A DNA stretch of 64,000 nt. Origin: Pleurostoma richardsiae (Eukaryota; Ascomycota; Sordariomycetes; Calosphaeriales; Pleurostomataceae). The notes below the pieces were generated by a model that ran no database searches, was not told the origin of the DNA, and was given only the letters and a program-made list of their open reading frames with translations. Every line of letters starts with the position of its first letter. Position 1 is the first letter of the stretch. Made by a program: the position numbers and the translations under genes. Location of the stretch: contig JANBVO010000042.1 of the NCBI GenBank assembly GCA_030052745.1, positions 1 to 64,000 of the forward strand, written 5' to 3'. Positions 35,187 through 45,999 of this stretch are shown here, piece by piece.

Positions 35187-37453
35187 TCAAGCGCAGATCT
35201 TCGTGCCGAACAGCGCAAACGTCCGCTGCCACTTCTTGCCGTTGCCGGCATCCGCCTCGGCGGGGTCTGCAGCCTTCACCTCAACGCCGTACTGCTTCAC
35301 GCAGCACGTAAACGGCTTGTTCGACGCCTGACTCAGTCCCGGCTCGCGCTGCTGCGTGGGGTCCACATCGCCCTCCTCGTCGGAGCTTTCCAGCGGCGGC
35401 CGGTCTCCGGGCCGTCTGTCCCTCTTGGCGGCAGCCTCCTTCTTTTTCCTCCGCTCCTCCACCGCCGCCTTGCGTTCCTCGAGGTCGCCCCACAGCTTGA
35501 ACATCTGCTCCCGCAGCGCATCCAGCGTCTTAGGCTCCGCCCGGAGGTCGGTGGCGTCCAGACCCGTGAGCAGCTGGCCCTCGAGGTTGTCGACGACGAC
35601 CCAGACGGACGCCGGGCGGTCCACCGTCCCGTCCTTCTTGCTCTTGGACGGCTGCGGTGCCGCGGCGTCCTCGAGCTTTAGAGCGAAGCGCCACTCCCAG
35701 ATGCGCTGGCCGGCGAAGTGGTCGAGGGTGCCGTCGTCGGAGGCGGCGGAGTCGGAGTCGCTGACGCTAGCATCTGAGAGCAGGTCGAACTCCGTGGTGC
35801 GCCGGCTGACAGCGAAGTCCACCAGTCGCGAGGGATGGAAGTCGACGACGCGGGCATTGATGCGCCACTTGACGTTGGTGAAGGGGAGCGGGGTCTTATC
35901 GGTGTCGCTGTTGGGGAAGTATGCGGGCTCGAGGAGGGAGGGAAAGGGGGAAATCTTTTGATCGTGGTTCTCGCATTTCACTTCGTCAATGTCAGCCCGG
36001 GTCTTCGCCCGTCAGGGTCGGGCTTGCGAGCCTTACCAAGGTCATTAACGTCTGGCTCCTCCTCCTTTGCCTTCTTCTCCAGTCCAGCACGTCTTTGCCT
36101 CCTCCGCTCCTTGGAATTGGTCTTCATGACAACCTCCTCGACCTCCTCGGCTTTCCGCTTCATCCCCGTATTCATCCCGGACACTTCGGACTTGATATCC
36201 TTGAGCTGTCCCTTCTTCTCCTTTTCATAGCCCTTCTTGCGGCGGATAGCCTCCTTGAGTCGCGGGTCTGCCGACTCGGGGTCGTGGACATCCAGAAGAG
36301 CCACGTTTACCTTGTCCGGAAAGTCGCGGTCTTGGCGGACAAAGCCCTCGATATTGGCTGAGTTTCTCCCGTATCTAATCTGCACGTTGCGTAAACGCAC
36401 CCAGTCGCCGAGCTTCAGGTCGTTGCGGACGACGTTAGCATGCGGCTCCCAGCAGGTTACCTGTAGGGATTTCTTCCCAAACGGTCCGGTCCATTTTGAC
36501 CCGGGATTACCGTTGGCACTGAACTTTCCGGTCGTGTAGCCGTATGGGTCGCCGTCCCTCTCCAGGAGGCTATCCGCGCCGTCCCAGGTCATGTTGTAGA
36601 AGCTGGGGTTCTCGGTGTAGTCCGAGACCCAGATTGTGATCTTGTCTCCCAGATCGTAGGGCTCTTTGACGATCTGGACGATAGCGTCACAGAACTTGCC
36701 GTCCCGGACGTCCTTCAAGAGGCTGAACTTGTCCCGGACGTTTAGTGACTGCGCCGAGCGGGCTTCCAGCTGGGTCTCATCCGGGAGGTTGTCCTTGTCA
36801 ATTTCATCGTACATCCAAGACACGTACTCATGAACGTTCTGCTTCAACTCCTGCTTCAGCTTCCGGCTGGGCTCTTTCAGAGCAAGAAAGGCGGATCTCG
36901 GTGGTCTAGGGATTTTTGCTCTCTCATAGATGTGGATATCTGTCCCCCAGTTCGAAATGAGAGATGTTTGCTCGCTGCCGTACCTCTGAGTCTGCCGGGT
37001 TGGTCAGCACCTTGGTTGAAACACCATGTGCCATAAAATATGTGGAAGCAGAAACTAGACTACCTTTGCCAGATGAACGACGACAACGTCGCCTCCGGCG
37101 ACTGGGGGCATCTCCTCCTTCTCCCTGAAGATGTTGAGAACGATGCCATCATTTCCGTCCTGGGTCGACTGGTCGTAGATTGTCAGGGTACATTTCCAAC
37201 CTTTGGTGCAAATGTTAGGGTATGAGAACACGACCAAAAGGAAGAGTAGGCACTGCGTACTTGAGCCCTTGGTGGAAACTGGCCGCCGGTAGTCCTTGAC
37301 GACACCGATAACGCTGACCGGCCTGCCGACAGGGATACGCTCGTCAACGAGGTCACGTATGTTGGTGAATCCCGAAGGTAGTGGGGGTGCAGTCCGGGCC
37401 TCTCGACGCCGGTAGGAGGCCGAAGATGATGAGGGTGGATTCCACGAAGGCAT
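35187..37453 (-). CDS. pot1: telomere end-binding protein Pot1, with apparent frameshift
   Basis: Exons (minus): 37453-37261, 37200-37064, 36992-36037 and 35980-35187. Pot1 binds the single-stranded G-rich telomere overhang within shelterin. The first OB-fold reads FTNIRDLVDERIPVGRPVSVIGVVKDYRRP, joined to KCTLTIYDQS. The second includes SQSLNVRDKFSLL-like sequence and KFCDAIVQIVKEPYDLGDKITIWVSDYTENPSFY. The C-terminal exon has KVKWRI-type and WEWRFALKLED blocks. The third exon starts in frame as TQRYGSEQTSL but the conserved continuation ISNWGTDIHIY is in the next frame, so one extra base is present between about 36947 and 36975. With that base ignored, exon phases agree throughout and the product would be about 692 aa. 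As written, translation stops early. It may be an assembly error rather than a real loss. Confidence 0.8.
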
Positions 37454-38452
37454 CGTCAATGCTAGGTGCTGGCCCTAGCACCAGATGCTTGGATGGAGAG
37501 TTCTCGATATGCGTCCATGCGCCTTATGAGGTAGGTCGTGATGATTCCAACGGATTGTGTGAAAAAAAGAAATAAAATGAAAAGGGTCTTTAAGCACGGT
37601 AACGCAGACTGACTTGAATTGGATTCTTCTTTGAGTTTCTTGTGGCCTTCCTGACACGGCAGAGGAGCTCTCAGCTCACCATGAGACGCGGTTTCCATGT
37701 ATCTACACGATAACTACCTTAGGTACGTACCTAGGCGCGTCTCGCTCATCTTATTGAAGCATGTCTGTAGCCGTGGTGGTCCGTGCGTTATTGACAATGG
37801 GAGGGCAATGAGGGGTCCAGGCTTGGTGGGGGTGATGTGGGGTTAATCACAGTGCGGACCGAGACAGAGCATAAAGGCGCACGGACCAGCACTAGCATCA
37901 GCACGAGCGAGCGCACGAGTCACATCATTGACTTAGCAGAAGCGGGAGGGACCTGCGAGGGAGAGGTACCTACACACAGCACAGAGTACCTACGTCGATG
38001 TACCCAAGTGCATCATTGTCCTGCCTTGCTGCCTGAGGCGAAGCTCGCTGGCCTTTTCTGCGCAGGGGCCCCACTTGGGCTTGTTTTTGCCTTCTCAGTG
38101 GCCACGCAGATAGGAGAGCTAAGCCGATTATCGAACCTAAACATACCTGCAAGTTGCGAAAGGACTCCCGCTTTCGTTTCTCATCTCACGACTCAAAATC
38201 TTCTTCTTCCCCGATTCAGATTGACGTCGCCGCTTCTTTCCTTTCCGGCTTTGCCTCAACTTGTGACCGACTCTCCTCATTTGGGTTTCCGTCCTCCCCT
38301 CCATCTTCTTCTACCCATCTCTCCTCCGTCGCGAGCGTCAGAAGAGCCTCTGCCGTCTTATTTCTTGCCCCCTCCTTGCAACTTCTCCCCACCACCGCAA
38401 GAACAGTGCACTGCACTTAGCCAGTCAGCCAGCCAGCCAGTCACCTGCAGCC
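37454..38452. promoter_or_regulatory. divergent promoter of pot1 and importin alpha
   Basis: A perfect 14-base palindrome TAGGTACGTACCTA lies at 37720-37733, and AGGTACCTAC at 37964-37973, followed by GTACCTAC near 37986. The importin leader has tandem GCCA units at about 38420-38443. No gene is seen. Confidence 0.5.
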
Positions 38453-40511
38453 ATGGCCGAGAGATACATCCCCGAGCACCGTCGGACGCAGTTCAAGGCG
38501 AAGAACACCTTCAAGCCTGAGGAGCTGCGTCGCCGTCGCGAGGAGCAGCAGGTCGAGATCCGAAAGGCCAAGCGCGAGGAGAACCTGGCAAAGCGGCGAG
38601 GTATTGGCAGTGGTGACTCGCGCCCTGGCGCTTCCCTCGGGGCCGCGCCCGACAGTGACGATGACACCGCGCCCACGGAATCTCAGGTAATGTTTTTCTT
38701 ATACTTTCCTTTCTGCTTGAACTCTCCGCGCTTTTGATGGGGCAATTCTTGCCCTTCATGTACCCTGGCCCGTCTGTTTTCGTTGTGGGGTTGCTTTGGC
38801 AATCGTGTGGTCCTGGCACCAATTTTCTTGACCGCGTTCTACCTCCTAGCCGAGGCCGAACTTGGTTGCTCCAGGACTGCACCGCGACCATCTGCTTTTA
38901 CCATCCTCGATAATCCTCCTGAGTAGCAAGATCAGGTGTTGTCATGGAATTCGGGCTGTTTCTTGTTCCGTTTTGTTCTGTGGCGTATCGGGCTGCTGGT
39001 TCAGGCGTGTCGTGAGGCTCTAGCTAACGCCGTGTAGCTCAACGAGGACCTCCCTCAGATGGTCGCAGGCGTCTTCTCCGATCAGATCGACCTCCAGATT
39101 CAGGCTACGACGAAGTTCAGAAAGCTGCTTTCCAAGGAGCGCAATCCCCCCATCGAGGAGGTCATCAAGACCGGTGTTGTCAGCCGATTCGTTGAATTTC
39201 TCCGATCCCCACATACTCTGGTCCAGTTCGAGGCTGCTTGGGCCCTGACCAACATTGCTTCGGGCAGTGCGACCCAGACTCAGGTCGTCATCGAGGCTGG
39301 TGCCGTGCCGATCTTCGTTGAGCTCCTGCAGAGCCCTGAGCCGGACGTTCGTGAACAGGCGGTCTGGGCGCTCGGTAATATCGCTGGCGATAGCCCCCAA
39401 TGCCGCGACTATGTCCTCAGCTGCGGTGCGCTCAAGCCCCTGCTGGCTCTGCTTGGTGACAGCCGCAAGCTTAGCATGCTTCGCAATGCAACCTGGACGC
39501 TGAGCAACTTCTGCCGTGGCAAGACTCCCCAGCCTGATTGGAACACCGTAAGTCGCGCTCGTCCCGTCCATTGTTACATGTCCATTTCTGACAAGCTTGC
39601 AGATCGCTCCCGCGCTGCCTGTCCTAGCTAAGCTGGTCTATTCGCTCGATGACGAAGTCCTGATCGATGCCTGCTGGGCTATCTCGTATCTCTCCGATGG
39701 CTCCAATGACAAGATTCAGGCCGTCATCGAGGCGGGCATCCCCCGCCGCCTGGTTGAGCTCTTGATGCATGCCTCCACCTCGGTCCAGACGCCCGCGCTC
39801 CGCTCCGTTGGCAACATCGTTACTGGAGATGACGTCCAGACCCAGGTCATCATCAACTGCGGCGCCTTGCCGTGCCTGCTGTCTCTTCTGAGCTCCAACA
39901 AGGACGGTATTCGAAAGGAAGCCTGCTGGACCATCTCCAACATCACCGCTGGTAACTCGTCGCAGATCCAGGCGGTGATTGACGCCAACATCATCCCTCC
40001 TCTCATTCATCTCCTTTCCAACGGTGACCTGAAGACGCGGAAGGAAGCCTGCTGGGCCATTAGCAACGCTACCAGCGGAGGCCTCCAGAAGCCCGAGCAG
40101 ATTCGCTACCTCGTCTCCCAGGGCTGCATCAAGCCTCTTTGCGATCTGCTGGCGTGCCCTGACAACAAGATCATCCAGGTTGCCCTCGATGGTCTCGAGA
40201 ACATCCTCAAGGTTGGTGAGCTGGACAAGCAGGCCGCGGGTGAGGGACCGGACTCTATCAACCGCTACGCCCTATTCATTGAAGAGTGCGGTGGCATGGA
40301 GAAGATCCACGACTGCCAGACCAACGCCAACGAGGAGATCTACATGAAGGCCTACAACATCATCGAGAAGTACTTCTCCGACGAGGACGAGAATGCCGAC
40401 GATGGCATGGCCCAGGCACAGCAGGGACCGAATGGCACCTTTGGATTCGGCGCCAACGGAGCCCAGGGTGGCTTCAACTTCGCCAACGGTGGAGAGTCGA
40501 TGGACATGTAA
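38453..40511 (+). CDS. srp1: importin alpha (karyopherin alpha, Srp1)
   Basis: Three exons, 38453-38686, 39038-39547 and 39603-40511, give 550 aa, the usual length. The N-terminal importin-beta binding domain (about 1-80) begins [21 protein letters not shown] with the [24 protein letters not shown] segment. About ten armadillo repeats follow, with the NLS-binding Trp/Asn pattern ([79 protein letters not shown]). The C-terminus is the usual acidic, Gly/Asn-rich tail for Cse1/CAS binding. It carries NLS cargo with importin beta through the nuclear pore. The first intron is long for this window (351 nt). Intact and highly conserved. Confidence 0.95.
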
Positions 40512-41616
40512 ATGCGCTCGTCTGCAAATGGTCCATCGAGGATGCGGCCCGCTGGTGGTCACCTCGTCTCTTCACTGTAGCTGGACTGCACCCCGGTCTC
40601 GTCATCCCCGAACGCCCCGACGCATCATACCCATCAATCACGCGCCATCCGGCGGCCCCCAGACACCACGACACAGCACAGTACCTCAAGGTTGACACCC
40701 ATCCAACCCCGGCCCACATCACAACAAACGGCGTTATTCGATTTTGATTTCTAGCAGGTCTGCGGGCGAGTCATACCCGGCAGATGAGAGCAGGTCCGAT
40801 GGTAGCTTGATAGCTCCAGCCTGAGTGGTTTGAGTGCGGAGAGAAACGAATTCTAATATCGAAGGAAGAAGAGGGTCGGCAATGGTGGCTTTAAAGCTCC
40901 AACCCTACGATTGAGTCTGCATGATGCAGACATGATGATGAAGAACGCCCAGGCAGGTTGAGAGAGGCCTGCTACGAATGTGGCGGAATGGGCGGGAGGA
41001 ATGAGTACGGGACGTGTTGATGAGGACGGGTCGCCATTGCTAGTGCATGGCATAATCTCCCGTGAGATCCGTATAGAATCACATAGCTTGTGGTCTAAAC
41101 CAAGTGGTTGACCGGTCACGATGACCTTGACTATGTGGTTAAGTGGATAGTGCATCAAGTCGCACAATATGTCACGCACTGTCCATGTCTTATGCTTCGA
41201 CGTGAGGGTGAGCTGTATGCGCTTGTTGATGTACGACCTGTATGACCGCGTAAAGTCAGTTGCTCATCTCACCTGGCACACCGAGGATTGAGATGCATTT
41301 CACTGGCGACACTCCGATCCAATAACTATGAAACCATCTACGCATGGAGAACTGGTCTGTGCTACTCCATCCGCTTAGATGACCGATCTTGCGCGGTGAT
41401 CATGATCGGAAATGCGGGGGTTTGGATCTCCTTGTTATAATAATAAGACAGACGCCTGCGGGCAACATCCGACCACGTCGAAGGTGGCCTATTAGCAAGA
41501 AACCACGGACGGAACTGGCGGGAAGCTTCATACAATCATTATATCCGGACTAGCTTCACACAAACAAACATCTTGTCTAACAAAAGAAACAGTTTTGACA
41601 TGCAGAGCCTATCAAC
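40512..41616. other. intergenic region upstream of the rhamnosidase gene
   Basis: No gene is seen in 1.1 kb. It is more AT-rich than the flanking genes, especially about 41380-41600, and probably contains the GH78 promoter. Confidence 0.45.
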
Positions 41617-44213
41617 ATGATCTTCCATGCAGCTCTGCTCAGCATAGCATCTCCCTGCCTTTTCGCCATCGCGGCGTCGGCAGACCCGCCGCCACGATTT
41701 GTCAACTACAATTCGCTTCCTGACGAGACGGTATTTCCCGGACCGTGGGAGCAGTACATCAAGGCGCCAGCCAACAAGTCGTACATCACCCCAGCGCGCA
41801 TATGGAAGGCCAGGGGCAACGTCAGCGACTCGGGCTTCGAGGCCGCGCTGCGGAGCGGCGGCGAGCACCAGCCCGGGAGCAGCATCCTGATCGGATCCGG
41901 CGGTACGCTGACTCTTGAATTCGATGAGAACATCTCCGGAAGGTATGGTCTCTATCTCTCCGTCCCTATCTCGATGGTTTCAATTGCTGACAGACGGCAC
42001 ATCATAGGGTGTGTTTCGACGTCGAGTCGGTTGGTGATGAGCCGACCGTGAACCTGGGCTTCTCCGAGTCGCCGCTGTTCGCCGGCCCCGTGCCGGACGC
42101 GACGACGGACCGGCAGGAGAGGGACCTGCCGCTTGCCTTTGACTTTGGCAGCCGCACGGGGCATCTTTGCGTGGAGCCCGAGTTCAACCGTGGCGGCTTC
42201 AAGTATCTTACCATCCAGCTGCCGTACGTGCCGCCCTGGCACCAAGGAGGTATCTCTCGCCTCCGGAATGCGCTGGACCTGGTCGTCGCCGCCGGACAGA
42301 AGGTCATCGGCCTTGAGCCCGCCACCGCTGCGGTGGCCCGGCGGCCCTTCGTGGCCCTCCGCGGCCTGTGGGTGAACTGCACCGCCTTCCCCTCGCAGGC
42401 CAACGGGCGCGCCTACACGGGCTACTTCTCCAGCTCCTCGCCGCTGCTCAACCGCATCTGGTATGCGGGCGCCTACACGCTGCAGCTCTCGACCATCGAC
42501 CCGCGCGAGGGGTCCGCGCTCATCGACTACAACCGCGTCGTCGACGGCAACGGCTCGCCGACCGGCTCCTGGTACAACAACTTCACCATCTCCAACGGCA
42601 GCGCCGTGACCACCGACGGCGCCAAGCGCGACCGCGTCGTCTGGCCGGGCGACATGTACGTCGCCGTGCCCGGGATCGCCGTCAGCACGCACGACATGGC
42701 GGCCGTGCGGGCCGCGCTGGACACGCTGTTCGACCACCAGTACGGCGACGGGAGCCTGCCGTACGCGGGCCCGCCGTTCGGGACCCGGCGCGAGTTCAGC
42801 GACACCTACCACCTGCACACGCTCCTGGGCGTCTACAACTACGTCGTCTACAGCGGGGACGTCGAATGGTTGAAAGCTAGGTGGCCCGCGTACGTGCGGG
42901 CGCTGGCCGTCAGCGCGGCGAAGGTCGACGAGCTGGGCCTGCTGCACGTCAGCAGCACCGCGGACTGGCTGCGCCCGGGGATGACGGGGCACAACCTCGA
43001 GGCGAGCGCCATACTCTACGAGGTGCTCACGCGCAGCGCGCAGCTGGCCTCCTTCCTGGAGGAGGACGAGGACGACGGAGAAGAAGATGGCGAGGGGGCC
43101 CTGGCTATGCGAAAACTGCGGTCCGCGCGGAAGGAGTGGGCGGCCCTGCAGCGGACACTCGAGACGGGTCTGCCGCGGCTGTACTGCGCGGACACGGGGC
43201 TCTTCGCCGACAACGTCGGACGGCGCGGCTGCGCGGGCGCGGAGCGGGTCGACCCCCAGGACGGCAACAGCTGGGCGCTCATCAGCGGGATCGTCCCTCA
43301 CCTGCTCCCCAACACCAGCACCACCGACAGCATCGGCGGCACGGGCGACACCGGCGCGCTCACCTCGCCCGCCAACGTCTCGGAGGCGCTCCGCCGCCGC
43401 TGGACCCGCTACGGCGCGCCGGCCGTCGAGTTCCCCAACGTGATCAGCCCGTTCGCGTCCAGCTTCGAGCTGCTGGGCCACTGCGCGGCGGGGCGGGCCG
43501 ACTCGGCGGTCGAGCTGATGCTGCTGGAGTGGGCGCACCTGCTGGACGGGCCCGGCTTCACCAACAGCACGCTGGCGGAGGGGTTCCGCACCGACGGGTA
43601 CGTGCAGTACCCGGCGTACTGGAGCGCGGCGCGCAACAGCCACGCGCACGGGTGGGCGGCGGGGCCGACGGGGGTGCTGATGGGGGAGGTGCTCGGGGTG
43701 GAGCTGACGGGGCCGGGGGGCAGGGAGTGGGTGGTCAGGCCGGTGCTGACGAGGTGGCTGGGGTGGGCGAGGGGCGGGTTCGCGACTGGCTTGGGGAAGT
43801 GGGAGGTCAGTCTGTCGAGGGTGGTGGAGGAGGACGAGGGGGAGAGGAGAGGGAAGAAGGGCGTGCTGGTTGTGGTGAGCACCCCTGATAGCACCAATGG
43901 GACCGTGAGGCTGGGAGAGGGAGGGTACGAGGTGGCAGTTGAAGGGGGAGAGACGAGAGTATGGGTCCTGGGGGAAGATGATGCCACCGTGTACGAGCTG
44001 CCTACGTTGGAGAGCGCTACTACCGGCGATGATGGGGTGGACGCGGAGCTGGCTGCGCTGACGATGCGGGAGAGCCCGTTCACAGAGGGCTGGGGTCTGA
44101 TCTTCGACAATGAGTTTGTCATGCCGGAGATGGAAGAGTGGCCTGTTGGGGTGGTCGACTGGGACGCACTGGAGAAGAACTATGCGGTGCCGCTGTGGGA
44201 TATGGAGTGGTGA
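41617..44213 (+). CDS. secreted GH78-type alpha-L-rhamnosidase
   Basis: Two exons, 41617-41942 and 42008-44213, encode 843 aa. A signal peptide (residues 1-22, MIFHAALLSIASPCLFAIAA) directs secretion. Beta-rich domains come first, then the six-hairpin (alpha/alpha)6 catalytic barrel from about residue 250, with GAYTLQLSTIDPREG, DGAKRDRVVWPGDMYV and HSWAAGPTG-like sequence (HAHGWAAGPTGVL). DGAKRDR..W.GD holds the acidic residues used by this family; the enzyme would remove terminal L-rhamnose from plant glycosides or pectin (rhamnogalacturonan) or related polymers. Several N-x-S/T sites agree with secretion. An acidic insert, EEDEDDGEEDGEG, lies around residue 460-475. Exact linkage preference cannot be told. 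The gene is very GC-rich with dense third-position G/C. Confidence 0.8.
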
Positions 44214-44552
44214 TTCCAACTCCTTAAGCGACAAGTATAATGAGACTCTAAGATTTGAGATGCTTATATTGATCATTGTGTGATACACTGTGATTCACTT
44301 AATCCACAAATGTGGCTCTACCCTCTCGCAAAGCATTGATATCGTAAATGACTGCTCTTACAGTTCGCACGCGTCTCCCATTTCAAGACATCTCCTTTCA
44401 AAGTCTCGAACCGTCGATGATGAGCGCAGTGGTGTCGATCATGGTGCCGGCTGCCATGTCTGCTTGCTCTCAAGGCGTCCTGCCCGTCGCAACCCGCAGT
44501 ACCAGCAGGAGGTACCCGAACTCTTCGTACAGAAGAATATTCCTTCAGAAAA
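44214..44552. other. convergent 3' region
   Basis: This lies between the rhamnosidase and UreD stops. It is AT-rich just after 44213. Nothing else is seen. Confidence 0.45.
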
Positions 44553-45551
44553 TCACCTTACACACATCAATGCCTGATCTCCAAACTCTTGAGCAACGCT
44601 GCCTTCCTTCGCGAGCATCGATCCGATCCATAGGCGGCCCGCCTCCACATCCGGAGCGCCAAACTTGACCACGACGCATCCCCTGACATTCGCGGCCGAC
44701 CACAAAATCTTCTGCTCCTTCTCCATCTTGAGCCGCTCGGAGCGCCACTTCTCGTGAGGATCCCCGGCGACCTCATCGTCTGCCTCCTCAGCGTTGTCAC
44801 TGTGCCTGAAGTCTCGTGCCCCGATGCGAGGCAGTGCGGCGAACTCCGCCAGCAAGAAATCCCCCAGGCGCTTCACCAGCGGACCACGGAGAACAAGGGT
44901 CCCAAAGATGCCCAGGCCGTGCATCGTCTCCTTCACCGAGTTCAGCTGGGAATGTGCGGGCTGATCGCTGTCCAGGATGACAGTATCCCTGACCAACAGC
45001 CTCTCCTTCTCCGCAGCGTCGTTCCCGCGCGCCCACACCTCATTCCTGCCAACCCACTTGACCAGGCTCCAGTCCTCCCCGCGCGCCGCTCTGCCCTGAG
45101 TGACCCAGTCCAGCAGACACAGCGAGGCGTCGCCGGTCAGATGGAAGAGCTGCGTCTGCTCGTAGACGCTGCCCTCGAAGGGCTGGACCGGGTCCGGCAG
45201 GAGACACAGCGCAGCGCCGTCGGCAATGTGGACGTGCAGCGTCTGCCGGGTGACGATGTCTGGCGTCGCCGACTTGAAGACCTTGGTGTGGCCCTGGGTG
45301 ACCACGCTCAGCCTGGCGCCCCGATGGAGGTCCATGGCCAGGTTGATGGCGTCGCCTCCGACGAGGCCGCCCCCGTAGGACAGGAGGAAGACCAGGACGC
45401 TCTTCTGGTCGTGGGAGCGCGGCGGGGAGATGAGCTTCAGGGGGTACTGGTAGCTCATGGTCTCGAGGCCGGAGACGCCGTTGGGGAGCTGCTTGACGAC
45501 GATCTTGCCCTCCCCGGCGGCCGAGGAGGACTTGGGGAAGGGGGAGTTCAT
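44553..45551 (-). CDS. ureD: urease accessory protein UreD
   Basis: A single-exon gene of 332 aa starting at ATG 45551. The characteristic beginning MSYQYPLKLISPP, LLSYGGGLVGGDAINLAMDL, VVTQGHTKVFKS and ALCLLPDPVQPFEGSVYEQ blocks of UreD/UreH are present. UreD is a chaperone that binds apo-urease together with UreF and UreG so that nickel and the carbamylated lysine can be installed. Its presence implies a urease elsewhere in this genome. No metal motif is expected in UreD itself. A charged insertion (NAEEADDEVAGD) near residue 260 is specific to some fungi. Divergent from the RPC53 gene, sharing a short promoter. It is not linked to the GATA-rich trio, though both concern nitrogen release. 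Confidence 0.9.
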   Translation of the reverse strand: MNSPFPKSSSAAGEGKIVVKQLPNGVSGLETMSYQYPLKLISPPRSHDQKSVLVFLLSYGGGLVGGDAINLAMDLHRGARLSVVTQGHTKVFKSATPDIVTRQTLHVHIADGAALCLLPDPVQPFEGSVYEQTQLFHLTGDASLCLLDWVTQGRAARGEDWSLVKWVGRNEVWARGNDAAEKERLLVRDTVILDSDQPAHSQLNSVKETMHGLGIFGTLVLRGPLVKRLGDFLLAEFAALPRIGARDFRHSDNAEEADDEVAGDPHEKWRSERLKMEKEQKILWSAANVRGCVVVKFGAPDVEAGRLWIGSMLAKEGSVAQEFGDQALMCVR

Positions 45552-45999
45552 GTCGGCTATGATTTAGGGCTCATGGTCATAGAGGCGTCCGTATCGTCAG
45601 ACTATACGGCTGCTGTTCCTGCACGGTGATGATGAACTGTACTTGATATTGCGCTACAGAACCCTATCAGTTTACGGATAGAAAGTACGGAGTACCTCCG
45701 TGCCCAGGCGATCTCTTAGCGCCATCGAGGTACCCTTACCTCACCATAGTTAGCCCCTCTCAGCACCGCGGGGCAGCTCTCGAGTTCGTCCCCCACCTTT
45801 TTTTCTCTACCGAACTGTGTGAAGGAAGTTCTTTCTGAATTGTAAGCCTCGAACTCGCTTTGAGAGAGTGACTCTTGCTCCGAGAACAGCCTCCCTCTGC
45901 ACAAATAACATGTGCGTCCTTCACCCCAATTCTTCTTTTTAGACGTCAATATCGACCAGCTCTTCTGCACTCCCGGATTCCCCAACCCGCCAAACAGAA
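45552..45999. promoter_or_regulatory. divergent promoter between ureD and rpc53
   Basis: Contains AGGTACCC at 45728-45735 and a T-rich patch near 45790-45810. No gene is seen. Confidence 0.45.

Noticed and set aside
36037-36992. Alternative splicing to rescue the Pot1 reading frame
   Set aside because: All AG and GT choices that I tried give stops or lose conserved residues; a one-base indel explains everything.
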